56,776 nucleotides of DNA from Vulcanimicrobiota bacterium. Its GTDB lineage: Bacteria; Vulcanimicrobiota; Vulcanimicrobiia; Vulcanimicrobiales; Vulcanimicrobiaceae. Every line of letters starts with the position of its first letter. The stretch's first letter is position 1. This document shows, piece after piece, positions 17,326 to 25,970 of the stretch. Under the pieces are notes generated by a model. That model was given only the letters and a program-made list of their open reading frames with translations. It did no database searches and had not been told where the DNA came from. The DNA lies in contig JAFAXS010000030.1 in the NCBI GenBank assembly GCA_019240755.1, forward strand, positions 1-56,776. Direction: 5' to 3'. The position numbers and the translations under genes were made by a program.

Positions 17326-18477
17326 CTAGTATTTCAGCGGGCCCGGAAATGCGATGGTAAAGGCGCCGCTGAGGAATGGATGCTGACCGGGCGGCTGCAC
17401 CTCTTGCAGGAGCACGCGACACGGCGCGATCTGGACCGCTCCATAGTAGACGACGTCGCGAGTGATGAACGGATTCGCGTAGGCGTCGTACCGTATGCCG
17501 AGGTAGGCGTGTGGAATCGGATAATACTTCAGGCGCACGTATCCGCCCGACGAGTGTTGATTCGTCAAGAATCCGTCGGCGTCATGATCGTCACCATACC
17601 ACTGCTCGGCCTGTAAATCGAGATCGCCGTACCGGACGTGCGCGAGCAAGCCGTAGCGCGTGTACAGATCGGCGAATGGAAGACGCCCCGTCGGCAACAC
17701 GCCGAGCGTTCCGCCGAGGGCCGTTCCGCCGACGTCCAACTCGCTGGTTCTGGACTCCACCAACTTTTGCCGCAGCCAAACGCCGACTTCCGGCTGTTTG
17801 TTCCAGGTAAACTCGCCGGTCGGAACGGGTTTGCCGCCGTACGCCGCGCCCTGGTACGAGCCGAAGGCCATCGTGACGTCGGCGGTGAGGTTGCCGAAGG
17901 TTCGCTCCGCCATCAAGCCCCAGCGCGGCGACGACAGCGGGAGATTGTTCAAGCCGACGTGCGCGCCGTAATAGCCGTACTGTTGCAGGTCGTCGAGGCG
18001 CTGTCCGGGCGATTGCGCGAGCGGCAACTCGAAAAGACCGCCGCGGTAGAGCGTTTGGGTACGCGCATTGTACCCGGCGGCGAAGGCCAAGAAGGTTCCA
18101 CCGGGGCCGCCGGCTGCGCCCAAACTGTAGTGAACGAACGCGGTGATCGGTCCGATGTTTCCGCTGCCGAGGACGATGCCGCCGGGTTGCCACTGACGCG
18201 CGCCGGCCGCTGGGTGCTCGTCGTACTCAACTTGATAGCGCATCGCGAAGATCGTCGTGCCGTGCTCGGGCAACGGTAGCCGGTAGCCGTGCGAGCGAAA
18301 GTAGTTGCCGAACGCGTTGAGCTCCGGAAGGACGCTATGGCACTGGCCGCAGCGTAAGTGATAACGCTGCGCGAATATCGGAATCGCGTACGCCGGCGCC
18401 GACGCCGCCACAAAGAGTGCCGCGAGCGCGGCGCCTACGACGCTACTGCGCAATGATCGCCGCCCGCATCGGAGCAC
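17326..18477 (-). CDS. monoheme cytochrome-porin, Cyc2-like
   Basis: A 383-aa exported protein. A signal peptide ends near APAYA (residue 31). A single heme c site CGQCH (Cys43, Cys46, His47) follows in RYHLRCGQCHSVLPELNAF. About 310 residues after it have alternating aromatic/glycine strands and no helices, as expected for an outer-membrane beta-barrel. This is the layout of Cyc2-type fused porin-cytochromes, which move electrons across the outer membrane in iron oxidisers, and of related uncharacterised families. The GTG 18477 start overlaps the cupredoxin stop by 35 nt; TTG 18453 is an alternative. The assignment to Cyc2 is by architecture, not by strand-level similarity. Confidence 0.65.
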   Translation of the reverse strand: MLRCGRRSLRSSVVGAALAALFVAASAPAYAIPIFAQRYHLRCGQCHSVLPELNAFGNYFRSHGYRLPLPEHGTTIFAMRYQVEYDEHPAAGARQWQPGGIVLGSGNIGPITAFVHYSLGAAGGPGGTFLAFAAGYNARTQTLYRGGLFELPLAQSPGQRLDDLQQYGYYGAHVGLNNLPLSSPRWGLMAERTFGNLTADVTMAFGSYQGAAYGGKPVPTGEFTWNKQPEVGVWLRQKLVESRTSELDVGGTALGGTLGVLPTGRLPFADLYTRYGLLAHVRYGDLDLQAEQWYGDDHDADGFLTNQHSSGGYVRLKYYPIPHAYLGIRYDAYANPFITRDVVYYGAVQIAPCRVLLQEVQPPGQHPFLSGAFTIAFPGPLKY

Positions 18478-18898
18478 CGTAGTGGAAGAAGCAGCCGAAG
18501 AGATACGTGCCCGGACGGTCGGCAGTGATCGTCTGCGATGAGGCTCCGCCCTGCATGGCGCCGCTGCTGAATCCGCCGGAGAGCGTCGTTCCGTGTTGCA
18601 TCAAGGCCGAGACGCCGAACGGCGAACCGCTGGGAAACTGCGTCGCGTTGGGAATCTCGGTCGCCGTGTGCGGAAAGCTGTCGGTGTTCATGAAGCGGAT
18701 CTGAGTTCCGACCGCGACCGTCGTGATCGCCGGCATAAAACCGCCGCTCTCCCCGTACGGTGTCTTCGAGGGCTGACTCAGGGTCAGATTCACTTGAATC
18801 GTTGTGCCGCCGCCTCCGCCCGATGACGTCGGAACGCCGCCCGCGGTGCACGCCGTCAATACTGCGGCGGTGAGGGCTATGCCGTAACGGGAGCTCAT
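18443..18898 (-). CDS. cupredoxin lipoprotein (third of three)
   Basis: A 151-aa plastocyanin-like protein. The lipobox is LTAC with Cys17, followed by a Gly/Ser-rich spacer and a cupredoxin domain. Type 1 copper ligands are visible: His77 (FPHTAT), Cys136, His139 and Met144 in GCFFHYGAPM (C-x2-H-x4-M). Its start overlaps the SCO-fusion stop (ATGA). As an anchored small electron carrier it could pass electrons between the porin-cytochrome and the respiratory chain, or it could store or deliver copper. Confidence 0.85.
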   Translation of the reverse strand: MSSRYGIALTAAVLTACTAGGVPTSSGGGGGTTIQVNLTLSQPSKTPYGESGGFMPAITTVAVGTQIRFMNTDSFPHTATEIPNATQFPSGSPFGVSALMQHGTTLSGGFSSGAMQGGASSQTITADRPGTYLFGCFFHYGAPMRAAIIAQ

Positions 18899-19968
18899 CG
18901 TTGCGCTACCTCCTTGTGTCCGCGCAATGCATCGACAATTGCATCGCTCAGCGCGGTCGAGGCGAGCATCGTCTGCGCGAGGCGGCCCTGCGCGTCGAGC
19001 AGATAGACGAACGTCGTGTGGCGCTCGCTCTCTCCCGGACGTCCCTCGACCGAGATCACGCCGAAGCGGCGCATGACGGCTGCAACGTTCTCGGGCGTGC
19101 CGCTGGCCAGCAGCCAGTAGTGGGGATCGGCCGAGAAGCGTTGCGCCAGCGCGCGCATCACGCGCGGCGTATCGCGTCGCGGATCGAGCGTCACCGTCAA
19201 TAACTGCGCGGCGACGCCGTCATGTCTCAGGCGTTGCGCCGCATCCGAGAACTGAGCGTTGATCAGCGGACACGCGTCAGTGCAGTGAGCGGAGATGAAG
19301 GTAACGACGACAGGTTTGCCGTGCAGCGCTTGCATCGTGAAAGCGCGCCCCTGCTGATCGATCAGATGCGCCTGACCGATCGGATCGGGCCTCCGCTGCG
19401 AATATCCTCCGGGTCCGGGAGAGGCCGTTGGCCCGGGCGTCGCTCCGGCGACGACCTGAATTACGTCGCGCATGCCGAGGCCGTAGTGGAACGCGCACCC
19501 GATCAAATAAATTCCCGGCTTGGATAGTTTTACTTTGACGGACGCTCCCGCGTTGAGCGCGCCGCTCGCAAAGCCTATACCGAGTACGCCGTTGCCGCGA
19601 GGACTAAATGGGAGACTGACGCTGCCACTGCTGGGAAAGTGCGCCGGCGGCCCTTTCGTCTGCGAGATGACGTTGAGCGTGTGCGGCGTCGTCTTCGAAA
19701 AATTCGTGATCGTAATCGTTACGCCGGGGGCAAACGCCAGCACTTGCGACGTCTTGTTCTGCGTGTAGCCGCCCACCGTTCCCCATACCGGATCGTTCTC
19801 GACGCCCATCCTCGCGGTCGGAATGCCGACGCCGATCCCCGTTGCCGGAGGTGGTGACGGCGAGCCGCCCCCACCACCGATCGTTCCTAGACCGCCGCCG
19901 TTCGTGCAGGCGGAGACTGCGGCGGCAACGGCCGCGGCAAAAGCCGCCGCAACGCGCTTGGGTGTCAT
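18895..19968 (-). CDS. cupredoxin-SCO1/SenC fusion lipoprotein
   Basis: A 357-aa two-domain protein. The lipobox Cys21 is followed by a Gly/Pro-rich spacer. The cupredoxin domain (about 60-175) has His96, Cys158, His161 and Met166. A Pro/Gly linker leads to an SCO1/SenC domain (about 195-357) with the copper-binding CTDAC (Cys229, Cys233) and His317 (RHTTFVYLLD). SCO proteins insert copper into CuA centres; joining one to a cupredoxin is unusual and suggests direct copper or electron handover. It is coupled by ATGA overlaps to both neighbouring cupredoxin genes. Confidence 0.85.
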   Translation of the reverse strand: MTPKRVAAAFAAAVAAAVSACTNGGGLGTIGGGGGSPSPPPATGIGVGIPTARMGVENDPVWGTVGGYTQNKTSQVLAFAPGVTITITNFSKTTPHTLNVISQTKGPPAHFPSSGSVSLPFSPRGNGVLGIGFASGALNAGASVKVKLSKPGIYLIGCAFHYGLGMRDVIQVVAGATPGPTASPGPGGYSQRRPDPIGQAHLIDQQGRAFTMQALHGKPVVVTFISAHCTDACPLINAQFSDAAQRLRHDGVAAQLLTVTLDPRRDTPRVMRALAQRFSADPHYWLLASGTPENVAAVMRRFGVISVEGRPGESERHTTFVYLLDAQGRLAQTMLASTALSDAIVDALRGHKEVAQR

Positions 19969-20552
19969 CGCGCCGGGTGCGTCGCCTGCGGGCCCGGAGT
20001 CGCGCCGACCGCGACAACGAACACGTCCTGCATCCCGAATGTGTAGTGGAACGCGCAGCCGATGAGATAGTTGCCGGGCTTCTCGAGGTTTACCGTGACC
20101 GACTTACCCGGACTGATGATGCCGCTCGCGTAACCGTTTTTCAGTGGTCCTCCCGAGGGGGTGGTCGAAAGTTTTGGATTCTTTGGGAAGACTGCGGGCG
20201 GTCCGGCGATCTTTCCGACGACGTTGAGCGTATGCGGGTGCGACGTCGAGATGTTCTTGATGATCAGTTTCGTCTCGGGCGGAAAACCCAGCGCCTGTGA
20301 GAATTGCTGCTGCGTGTAGCCACCGAGCGTCGCTTGCCAGTGGGGATCTTTGACCGTTCCCAAACCTTCGGTCGGGAGCTCTTCGCTGACGGTTCCCGAC
20401 TTATGATTGGGCAGAATGTAGGTCACCTGCAAGTCGGGCTCGCCGGGCATCGCGAACGTGCCGGTATTGCCGGCGCCCGTGATTCCGTGGCCGGCGCAAG
20501 CGGCGAGCAACGCGCCGGCGAGCGCGATGCAGAAAGCAATCTTTTTGGACAT
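19965..20552 (-). CDS. cupredoxin lipoprotein (first gene of cassette)
   Basis: A 195-aa lipoprotein (lipobox LAAC, Cys19) with one cupredoxin domain. Copper ligands are His107 (HPHTLN), Cys166, His169 and Met174 (GCAFHYTFGM). It closely resembles the cupredoxin half of the next gene, including the GGYTQxxxSQxLxF segment, so the two probably arose by duplication. ATG 20552 has a strong Shine-Dalgarno site, GGAGG, 5 nt upstream; TTG 20564 is unlikely. As first gene it should set cassette expression from the 82-bp gap upstream. Confidence 0.87.
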   Translation of the reverse strand: MSKKIAFCIALAGALLAACAGHGITGAGNTGTFAMPGEPDLQVTYILPNHKSGTVSEELPTEGLGTVKDPHWQATLGGYTQQQFSQALGFPPETKLIIKNISTSHPHTLNVVGKIAGPPAVFPKNPKLSTTPSGGPLKNGYASGIISPGKSVTVNLEKPGNYLIGCAFHYTFGMQDVFVVAVGATPGPQATHPAR

Positions 20553-20603
20553 GTAAACCTCCAAGGAAGCAGAGAGTGTGAGAGAAGCTTACGGAGCGTT
20601 GAT

Positions 20604-20632
20604 AAAAAAAGTCTAAAGGCCTTTCTGCGACG
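20604..20632 (-). terminator. possible terminator after the TPR gene
   Basis: On the minus strand the imperfect palindrome around AAAGGCCTTT (20615-20624), extendable to GTC/GAC ends, is followed by seven T residues (20604-20610). It sits between the TPR gene stop and the first cupredoxin gene and could separate the two transcription units. The stem is short with almost no loop, so the call is weak. Confidence 0.35.
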
Positions 20633-20634
20633 TC

Positions 20635-21447
20635 TTAAGGACCTTTAATCGCGTCGCGCATGGCCGCCGCGACGTTCTTCAGCGCAGGATCGGCCGACGC
20701 ATCGGCCATCGCGCGCGAAAATTCGTCTCGCGCGGCGCCATGATGGCCTTCGCGAAGCAGGACGACTCCGAGCGCGAAACGCGCGCGCGCGTAGGCGGGC
20801 GCGAGCTCCAGTGCCGCGCGCAACTCGCGTTCGGCCGCGTCATAGTTACCGAGTCGCTCCTCGGCCAGCGCGAGATCGTAGTGCGCGATCGCGTACGAGG
20901 GATTCGTGTGAAGGAGCTTTCCAAAGTCGTCCCGGGCCGTGGCGGCATCGCCCGCATGGAGCGCGACGAGACCGCGAGAGTAGAGCGCGCGCGCCGACTG
21001 GGGATCGAGCGCGACGTAGCGATCTGCGACCGCGCGCGCTTCTTGCAAGTCGCCGCGACTAAGGTCTACCGCAATCAGGTTTGCCATTGCGGCGAGGAAC
21101 TCGTGGTCGAGCGCGAGTGCCGCCCGCAAGGCACGGGCCGCATCGTCGTAACGATGCAAGTGCGCGTACGCGATCGCCAAGTCGTAGAGCGCCGTAGAGC
21201 CTTTCGGTTCGGGCGGGCGGAGCGCTGCAACGCGCGCAAACTCGGCGGCAGCCGCCGTCCAGTCGCCGCGGGCGTCGGCGTCGAGACCTAACTTGAAGCG
21301 CTCTTCGACTTCACGCGCGATCGCGTAGGCGCGCAGTGCCGGAGCAGAGGTCGTGCGCGGAACCGGCGTCGCGGGACTATAGGCTTGAGCCGCAGCCCGG
21401 ATTTCGGCGGATGCTACGAGGAGGGCAGCGAGAAGCAGAACCCGCAT
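20635..21447 (-). CDS. secreted TPR protein
   Basis: A 270-aa protein with an N-terminal signal peptide (MRVLLLAALLVASAEIRA) and about five tetratricopeptide repeats from residue 48 onward, each with the LGLDADARGDWTAAAAEFAR-type pattern. TPR proteins are protein-interaction scaffolds; in the periplasm they often assist assembly of outer-membrane or cytochrome complexes. It lies between a small secreted protein (3 bp upstream) and the cupredoxin cassette (82 bp downstream), all on the same strand, so a role with that cassette is possible but not shown. Confidence 0.8.
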   Translation of the reverse strand: MRVLLLAALLVASAEIRAAAQAYSPATPVPRTTSAPALRAYAIAREVEERFKLGLDADARGDWTAAAAEFARVAALRPPEPKGSTALYDLAIAYAHLHRYDDAARALRAALALDHEFLAAMANLIAVDLSRGDLQEARAVADRYVALDPQSARALYSRGLVALHAGDAATARDDFGKLLHTNPSYAIAHYDLALAEERLGNYDAAERELRAALELAPAYARARFALGVVLLREGHHGAARDEFSRAMADASADPALKNVAAAMRDAIKGP

Positions 21448-21450
21448 CGG

Positions 21451-21720
21451 TCACGGAATGTTTGGGTCGTCGGGAAGCTGCGCAGCGTGCACGCTCGCCG
21501 ATGCGGCGGCTCGCTCGGGCTTGCATTCCCACCCCGTGCGGCCGGTCGAGGTGATCGGCCCCAGCAAGGCAGGGGATGACGACGGGACGAGCGCCCCCGC
21601 CAGCAGCGTCTCCAGCGAGGCTGCTTGTGCGACGGCAAAACGGCCGCAGAAGATGCTGCCGGCCAGCAGGACGGCCGCGAGCACCGGTGCGGCGAGACTT
21701 CTTGACACTCTCTCTATCAT
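21451..21720 (-). CDS. small secreted protein of unknown function
   Basis: An 89-aa product from ATG 21720. A clear signal peptide (MIERVSRSLAAPVLAAVLLAG, likely cleaved near AVAQA) is followed by a mature region of about 57 residues with a single Cys and a Pro-Asp-Asp-Pro-rich end. No family is recognised. It ends 3 bp before the TPR gene and starts 21 bp from the divergent receptor-like gene, so both promoters must overlap. The frame is open upstream but antisense to that gene. Confidence 0.5.
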   Translation of the reverse strand: MIERVSRSLAAPVLAAVLLAGSIFCGRFAVAQAASLETLLAGALVPSSSPALLGPITSTGRTGWECKPERAAASASVHAAQLPDDPNIP

Positions 21721-21741
21721 AACCGAAAGTCTAAAGAATCG

Positions 21742-23592
21742 GTGAAGCAGGCCGTGGTCTCCGTTACGGCGGCGCTCCTCGCCCTCGCCGCCACCCCGCT
21801 CGCATTGGCCCAGGCCCCGCTGACCGTCGGGTCGGTGCGCGACCAGGAAGGGCGGCCGATCGAGGCCGCCACCGTCTCTGTCGTGCGACCCGCCGGCTCG
21901 ACGATCTCCGCGCAGACGGACGCGGCGGGGACCTTTGCCTTGCCTGCCGGAGGAATTGCCGCCCTGCGAGTGACCTGCCGGTACTGCGAGGCCACCACCG
22001 TCGCCGTGCGGCCGAACGAGCCCGTGGTCGCGATCGTCCGGCGATACCTGGCACTGAGTGCGAGTGCGCCGTCGCCGGAGGACCTTGCCGGCCTTCCCTA
22101 CGCCCACGTCGAATCGGCGATCGCGCTGCATCCGTTCACCCTCTTAGCAGAGAGCAGCACGTCCTATCCGGGCTCTCGCCTGAGCGACCGCGGCCTTTCT
22201 TCGGTCGGCTCGCTGCTGGTCGACAACGGCGCGCCGAACTACGACATCGCGAACGGCCAGTCGCCTTTCGAACTGATCCCGGCAAACTACGAGCGCAGCG
22301 CGGTGATCCGCGACGCGGCCACTGCGTTCTTGTACGGCGACCAGAGTGCCGGAGGAATCGTCGAGCTCGAGCCGTTTAGCGCGGGATCCAATGCGCAGGT
22401 CGCGACGGTCGGCAGCAACACCATTGCTCGCGCCGAGGTCGGCTCGGATTCGTTCGGTTTGGCTTTTGGGTCGTCGAGCAACAATACGGAGTCCCGTCAA
22501 CGCAGCGACCTTTTTCAAACGTGGAACCTTAACGCGGATCAATCACTCAGCGTCGCAGCGGGTTCGGAGCAGGGACGCTCCTTTCAACTCCCAGACTCGT
22601 CGTTTGCTGGCAGCTTTTCTTTCGGCGATGCCGCATTTCGCGATCCGCGTGCGCTCAATCTATACGTCTCCGCCGTATCGGATCGGGGCGGCTACACCAT
22701 GACTGCGGGCGAATATCCGATCTCGGCGGGCTGGTCGGATGCAAACTTCGCCGCGGGGATCCATTCCAACGGCGCGGTTTCGGGCTTTGCCGACGTCGCG
22801 GTGCGCTCGTCGACGGGATATTACGACGCGCAGGCGCTGCCGTTCGGCCTGCCTCGGGTCGGCGCGACACTCGCTCAAACCCACGCGGACGTCGGCTTCC
22901 AGGCCGCCGCCGACGATTATAATATCGTCGGCGGGGTGGGAGCGTTCTGGGTCAACTATGCCGGCGGTACGCTCGGCGTCTCGCAACCGGCGAAGACCGC
23001 GTTCGTCTTGCCGTCCATTAACGCCGCAGTCTTTCCGAACGCGAAGTTTAGCGCAGACTTTCAGGGGAGCGGTTCGTTTACGTTGCCTACGCTTGTTGAC
23101 CAGTACCAGTATTCCGGAGGCCTTCCGATGCCGGTCGGATACGAACGCAACGCGCTGGGGGCCGTTTCCTTTACCTATACGGACGACTCACGCGTACGGC
23201 TTTCGTTCGAGGAAGCCGATGAAAGCGCGCATGGAGTATGGACGGGAACGGTGACGTCGACCGGATTCTCCGCCGTTTGGCAAGTTACGCCGACGGTCGC
23301 GCTGCGCGCGTGGACGATGCACGTTCGCGACACGGTGCAGTTGTACGGCGGAGGATTCCCGTATGGCGGTGCCGCGCCGACGGTGAACGCCGCGTGGGTT
23401 ACGTACGATCCCGGCGCCGGGTTGCGGGTCGATGCGATCTATCGCCGGGACCTACTCGACGGAGGGCCCTTCTATCATTTCGACGGCGCCATCTCCGCCC
23501 CGATCCGGGGCGGATTGCGCTGGTATGCCGGCGCCGAAAGCTGGATGCATCGCACCTTCATCGACGCCGGCTTGCGACTCGGCGGCCCTTAG
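21742..23592 (+). CDS. TonB-dependent-receptor-like outer-membrane protein
   Basis: A 616-aa exported protein. The signal peptide ends near LALAQA. A carboxypeptidase-regulatory-like domain (about 27-105, opening VGSVRDQEGRPIEAATVSV) is followed by a plug-like region ('GLSSVGSLLVDNGAPNYDI', 'FLYGDQSAGGIVELEP') and about 400 residues of beta-strand-rich sequence ending in a C-terminal strand. It is shorter than a standard TonB receptor (about 700-900 aa), so the barrel may be reduced. GTG start at 21742 with no clear Shine-Dalgarno site. The substrate is unknown; proximity to the copper/heme cassette hints at metal or heme uptake. Confidence 0.7.
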   Translation: MKQAVVSVTAALLALAATPLALAQAPLTVGSVRDQEGRPIEAATVSVVRPAGSTISAQTDAAGTFALPAGGIAALRVTCRYCEATTVAVRPNEPVVAIVRRYLALSASAPSPEDLAGLPYAHVESAIALHPFTLLAESSTSYPGSRLSDRGLSSVGSLLVDNGAPNYDIANGQSPFELIPANYERSAVIRDAATAFLYGDQSAGGIVELEPFSAGSNAQVATVGSNTIARAEVGSDSFGLAFGSSSNNTESRQRSDLFQTWNLNADQSLSVAAGSEQGRSFQLPDSSFAGSFSFGDAAFRDPRALNLYVSAVSDRGGYTMTAGEYPISAGWSDANFAAGIHSNGAVSGFADVAVRSSTGYYDAQALPFGLPRVGATLAQTHADVGFQAAADDYNIVGGVGAFWVNYAGGTLGVSQPAKTAFVLPSINAAVFPNAKFSADFQGSGSFTLPTLVDQYQYSGGLPMPVGYERNALGAVSFTYTDDSRVRLSFEEADESAHGVWTGTVTSTGFSAVWQVTPTVALRAWTMHVRDTVQLYGGGFPYGGAAPTVNAAWVTYDPGAGLRVDAIYRRDLLDGGPFYHFDGAISAPIRGGLRWYAGAESWMHRTFIDAGLRLGGP

Positions 23593-23596
23593 GGCC

Positions 23597-25849
23597 TCAG
23601 TGATCGTCGTGCCGCGAGTGCGGGCGACGGCGCCGCCGAGTCGGCGGCGCACCCGGGCCGGCCATAGGCCCGGCGTCGCGATGTTCGCGATTCGGCCGAG
23701 GCGCGCGCGTGGTGAAATCGCCGTTGCCGGAAACACCGCCTAGAAGGGCCTTGCGCGACAGATTGATGCGCCCTTGCGGGTCGATTTCAATCACCTTGAC
23801 CATGATCTCGTCGCCCACTTTGACGACATCGTCGACCCGCTCGACCCGCGCGGGCGCGAGCTGGCTGATGTGGACGAGCCCTTCCTTCCCCGGGAGAATT
23901 TGCACGAACGCGCCGATGTTGATGATGCGCGTTACGGTGCCGAGATAGCTCTCTCCAACCACGACGTCTTTCGTGAGGTTCTCGACGATCTGCTTGGCCT
24001 TGTCGCCGGATGCGCCGTCGAGCGATGTAATGAAGACGCTGCCGTCGTCCTCGATGTCGATCTTCTCGACGCCCGTATCGGCGATGATCTTGTTGATCAC
24101 CTTGCCGCCGGGGCCGATGACGTCCTTGATCTTCGCCGGATCGATCTTCAGTACGATCATTCGCGGCGCGAACTCGGAGAGTTGTTCGCGCGGACGCGCG
24201 ATCGTCTCGGCGAGCTTATCGATGATGGCGTGCCGCGACGTCTTCGCCTGCGCCATCGCTTCGCGCATGATCTGCAAGGTGATCCCCTGCACTTTGATGT
24301 CCATCTGGATTGCGGTGATGCCCTTTTTGGTGCCGGCAACTTTGAAGTCCATCTCACCCAGCGAGTCTTCGAGCCCCTGGATATCGGTAAGGATCGCGTA
24401 CTTGTCGCCTTTGAGGATCAATCCCATCGCGACTCCCGCAACGTGATCCCGAATCGGCACACCGGCGTCCATGAGCGCGAGCGTCGAGCCGCAGACCGAC
24501 GCCATTGACGAGGAGCCGTTCGATTCCAATACCTCGCTCATGAGGCGCAACGTGTACGGGAACTCGTCTTTGGGCGGCAACACTGGAATCAGAGCTCGCT
24601 CGGCGAGCAGACCGTGCCCGATCTCCCGGCGCCCGGGACCGCGCATCGGACGAGTTTCGCCGACTGAGTACGGCGGGAAATTGTAGAAGTGCATGTAGCG
24701 CTTGTCTTCGAGCGCCATGATGCCGTCGAGTCGTTGCGCGTCGCTCGTCGAGCCGAGCGTCGCCGCGGTGAACACCTGGGTCTGTCCGCGCGTAAAGATC
24801 CCGGAACCGTGAACGCGCGGAACGTAGTGCACCTTGCACCAGATCGGCCGCACTTCTTCGGGCTTGCGCCCGTCCGGGCGAAGCTTCTCGTCGACGACCA
24901 TGGAGCGCAGCTCGTCCTCCTCCATGAGCTTGACGATCTTGTTGAACTCCTTCGCGCTCGCAGGACTCTCGAGAAGCAGCTTGACGGCGTCGTCTTTCTT
25001 GCCGCAGCGTTTGATCGCTTCGTCGACGTTCAGTTCGCTGAACGCCAGCTCGCGTTTCTGCTTGTCGATCGTGCGCATTGCCTTCGCGACGTCTTTCGCA
25101 AATGTCTTGCGGACCCAGCGTTCGAGCGCCGGATCGGCGGCGCTCACCGGGTACTGGCGCTTCGGCTTGCCGGCCTTGCGCGCGAGCTCCTCGATGGCCG
25201 CGACGATCTTGCGGATCTCGCCGTGCGCGAACTCCACGGCGCCCAGAAACTCCTCCTCGTCGATTTCGTGGGCGCCGCCCTCAACCATCATGACCGCATC
25301 CGACGTTCCCGCGATGACGATGTCCATGCCGCCGCTTTCGTACTGCGGCAGGGTGGGATTGCAGATGTAGTTGCCGGCTTCGTCGCGGCCGACGCGCACC
25401 GCGGCGACCGTTTTATCGAACGGGATATCGCTGAGCGCAAGCGCGGCGCCGGCGGCGCAGACGCCGAGCGCGTCGCCATCGAGTTCCGGGTCGATGGAAA
25501 GCACCGTCGCAACGATCTGCACGTCGTTGCGAAAGCCATCGGGAAAGAGTGGGCGAATCGGCCGGTCTATCTGTCGCGAGCTTAAGACGGCGTGTTCGGG
25601 CGGGCGACCTTCGCGCTTGATGTAACCGCCGGGAATTTTACCGGCGGCGTACATTCGTTCCTCAAAGTCGCACGTCAGCGGGAAAAAATCGATTCCTTCA
25701 CGAGGTTGCTCGGAAGCGGTGACGGCGCATAGCACGACGTTCTGATCCCCATAACGAACCAATGCGGAGCCGTTTGCTTGCTTCGCGAGTTCGCCGGTTT
25801 CGATGGTCATCGTGCGCCCGCCGACCGTTAAGCTTACGGATTCGGGCAC
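23597..25849 (-). CDS. pnp: polyribonucleotide nucleotidyltransferase
   Basis: A 750-aa PNPase that degrades RNA 3'-5' by phosphorolysis. Two RNase PH domains are joined by an all-helical domain, then a KH domain (VIGPGGKVINKII) and an S1 domain (GTVTRIINIGAFVQILPGKEGLVHISQ in two parts). The C-terminus is a basic Arg/Pro/His-rich tail. The start is GTG 25849, chosen because AGGAG lies exactly 5 nt upstream; ATG 25810 has none. In most bacteria pnp follows rpsO directly; here the two are 2 kb apart with transketolase genes between them on the other strand. Confidence 0.95.
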   Translation of the reverse strand: MPESVSLTVGGRTMTIETGELAKQANGSALVRYGDQNVVLCAVTASEQPREGIDFFPLTCDFEERMYAAGKIPGGYIKREGRPPEHAVLSSRQIDRPIRPLFPDGFRNDVQIVATVLSIDPELDGDALGVCAAGAALALSDIPFDKTVAAVRVGRDEAGNYICNPTLPQYESGGMDIVIAGTSDAVMMVEGGAHEIDEEEFLGAVEFAHGEIRKIVAAIEELARKAGKPKRQYPVSAADPALERWVRKTFAKDVAKAMRTIDKQKRELAFSELNVDEAIKRCGKKDDAVKLLLESPASAKEFNKIVKLMEEDELRSMVVDEKLRPDGRKPEEVRPIWCKVHYVPRVHGSGIFTRGQTQVFTAATLGSTSDAQRLDGIMALEDKRYMHFYNFPPYSVGETRPMRGPGRREIGHGLLAERALIPVLPPKDEFPYTLRLMSEVLESNGSSSMASVCGSTLALMDAGVPIRDHVAGVAMGLILKGDKYAILTDIQGLEDSLGEMDFKVAGTKKGITAIQMDIKVQGITLQIMREAMAQAKTSRHAIIDKLAETIARPREQLSEFAPRMIVLKIDPAKIKDVIGPGGKVINKIIADTGVEKIDIEDDGSVFITSLDGASGDKAKQIVENLTKDVVVGESYLGTVTRIINIGAFVQILPGKEGLVHISQLAPARVERVDDVVKVGDEIMVKVIEIDPQGRINLSRKALLGGVSGNGDFTTRAPRPNREHRDAGPMAGPGAPPTRRRRRPHSRHDDH

Positions 25850-25970
25850 AGTTTCTCCTAATTCTATTTGTCTTCTCTTGTTTGTATGAAGCGCTCGTCG
25901 TTCGCGCCGTTTGCGCGGGCGCCCTGCTGCGACGAGGTTCCCAGGCAAATCGGCTGGTATTAACGGGCCC

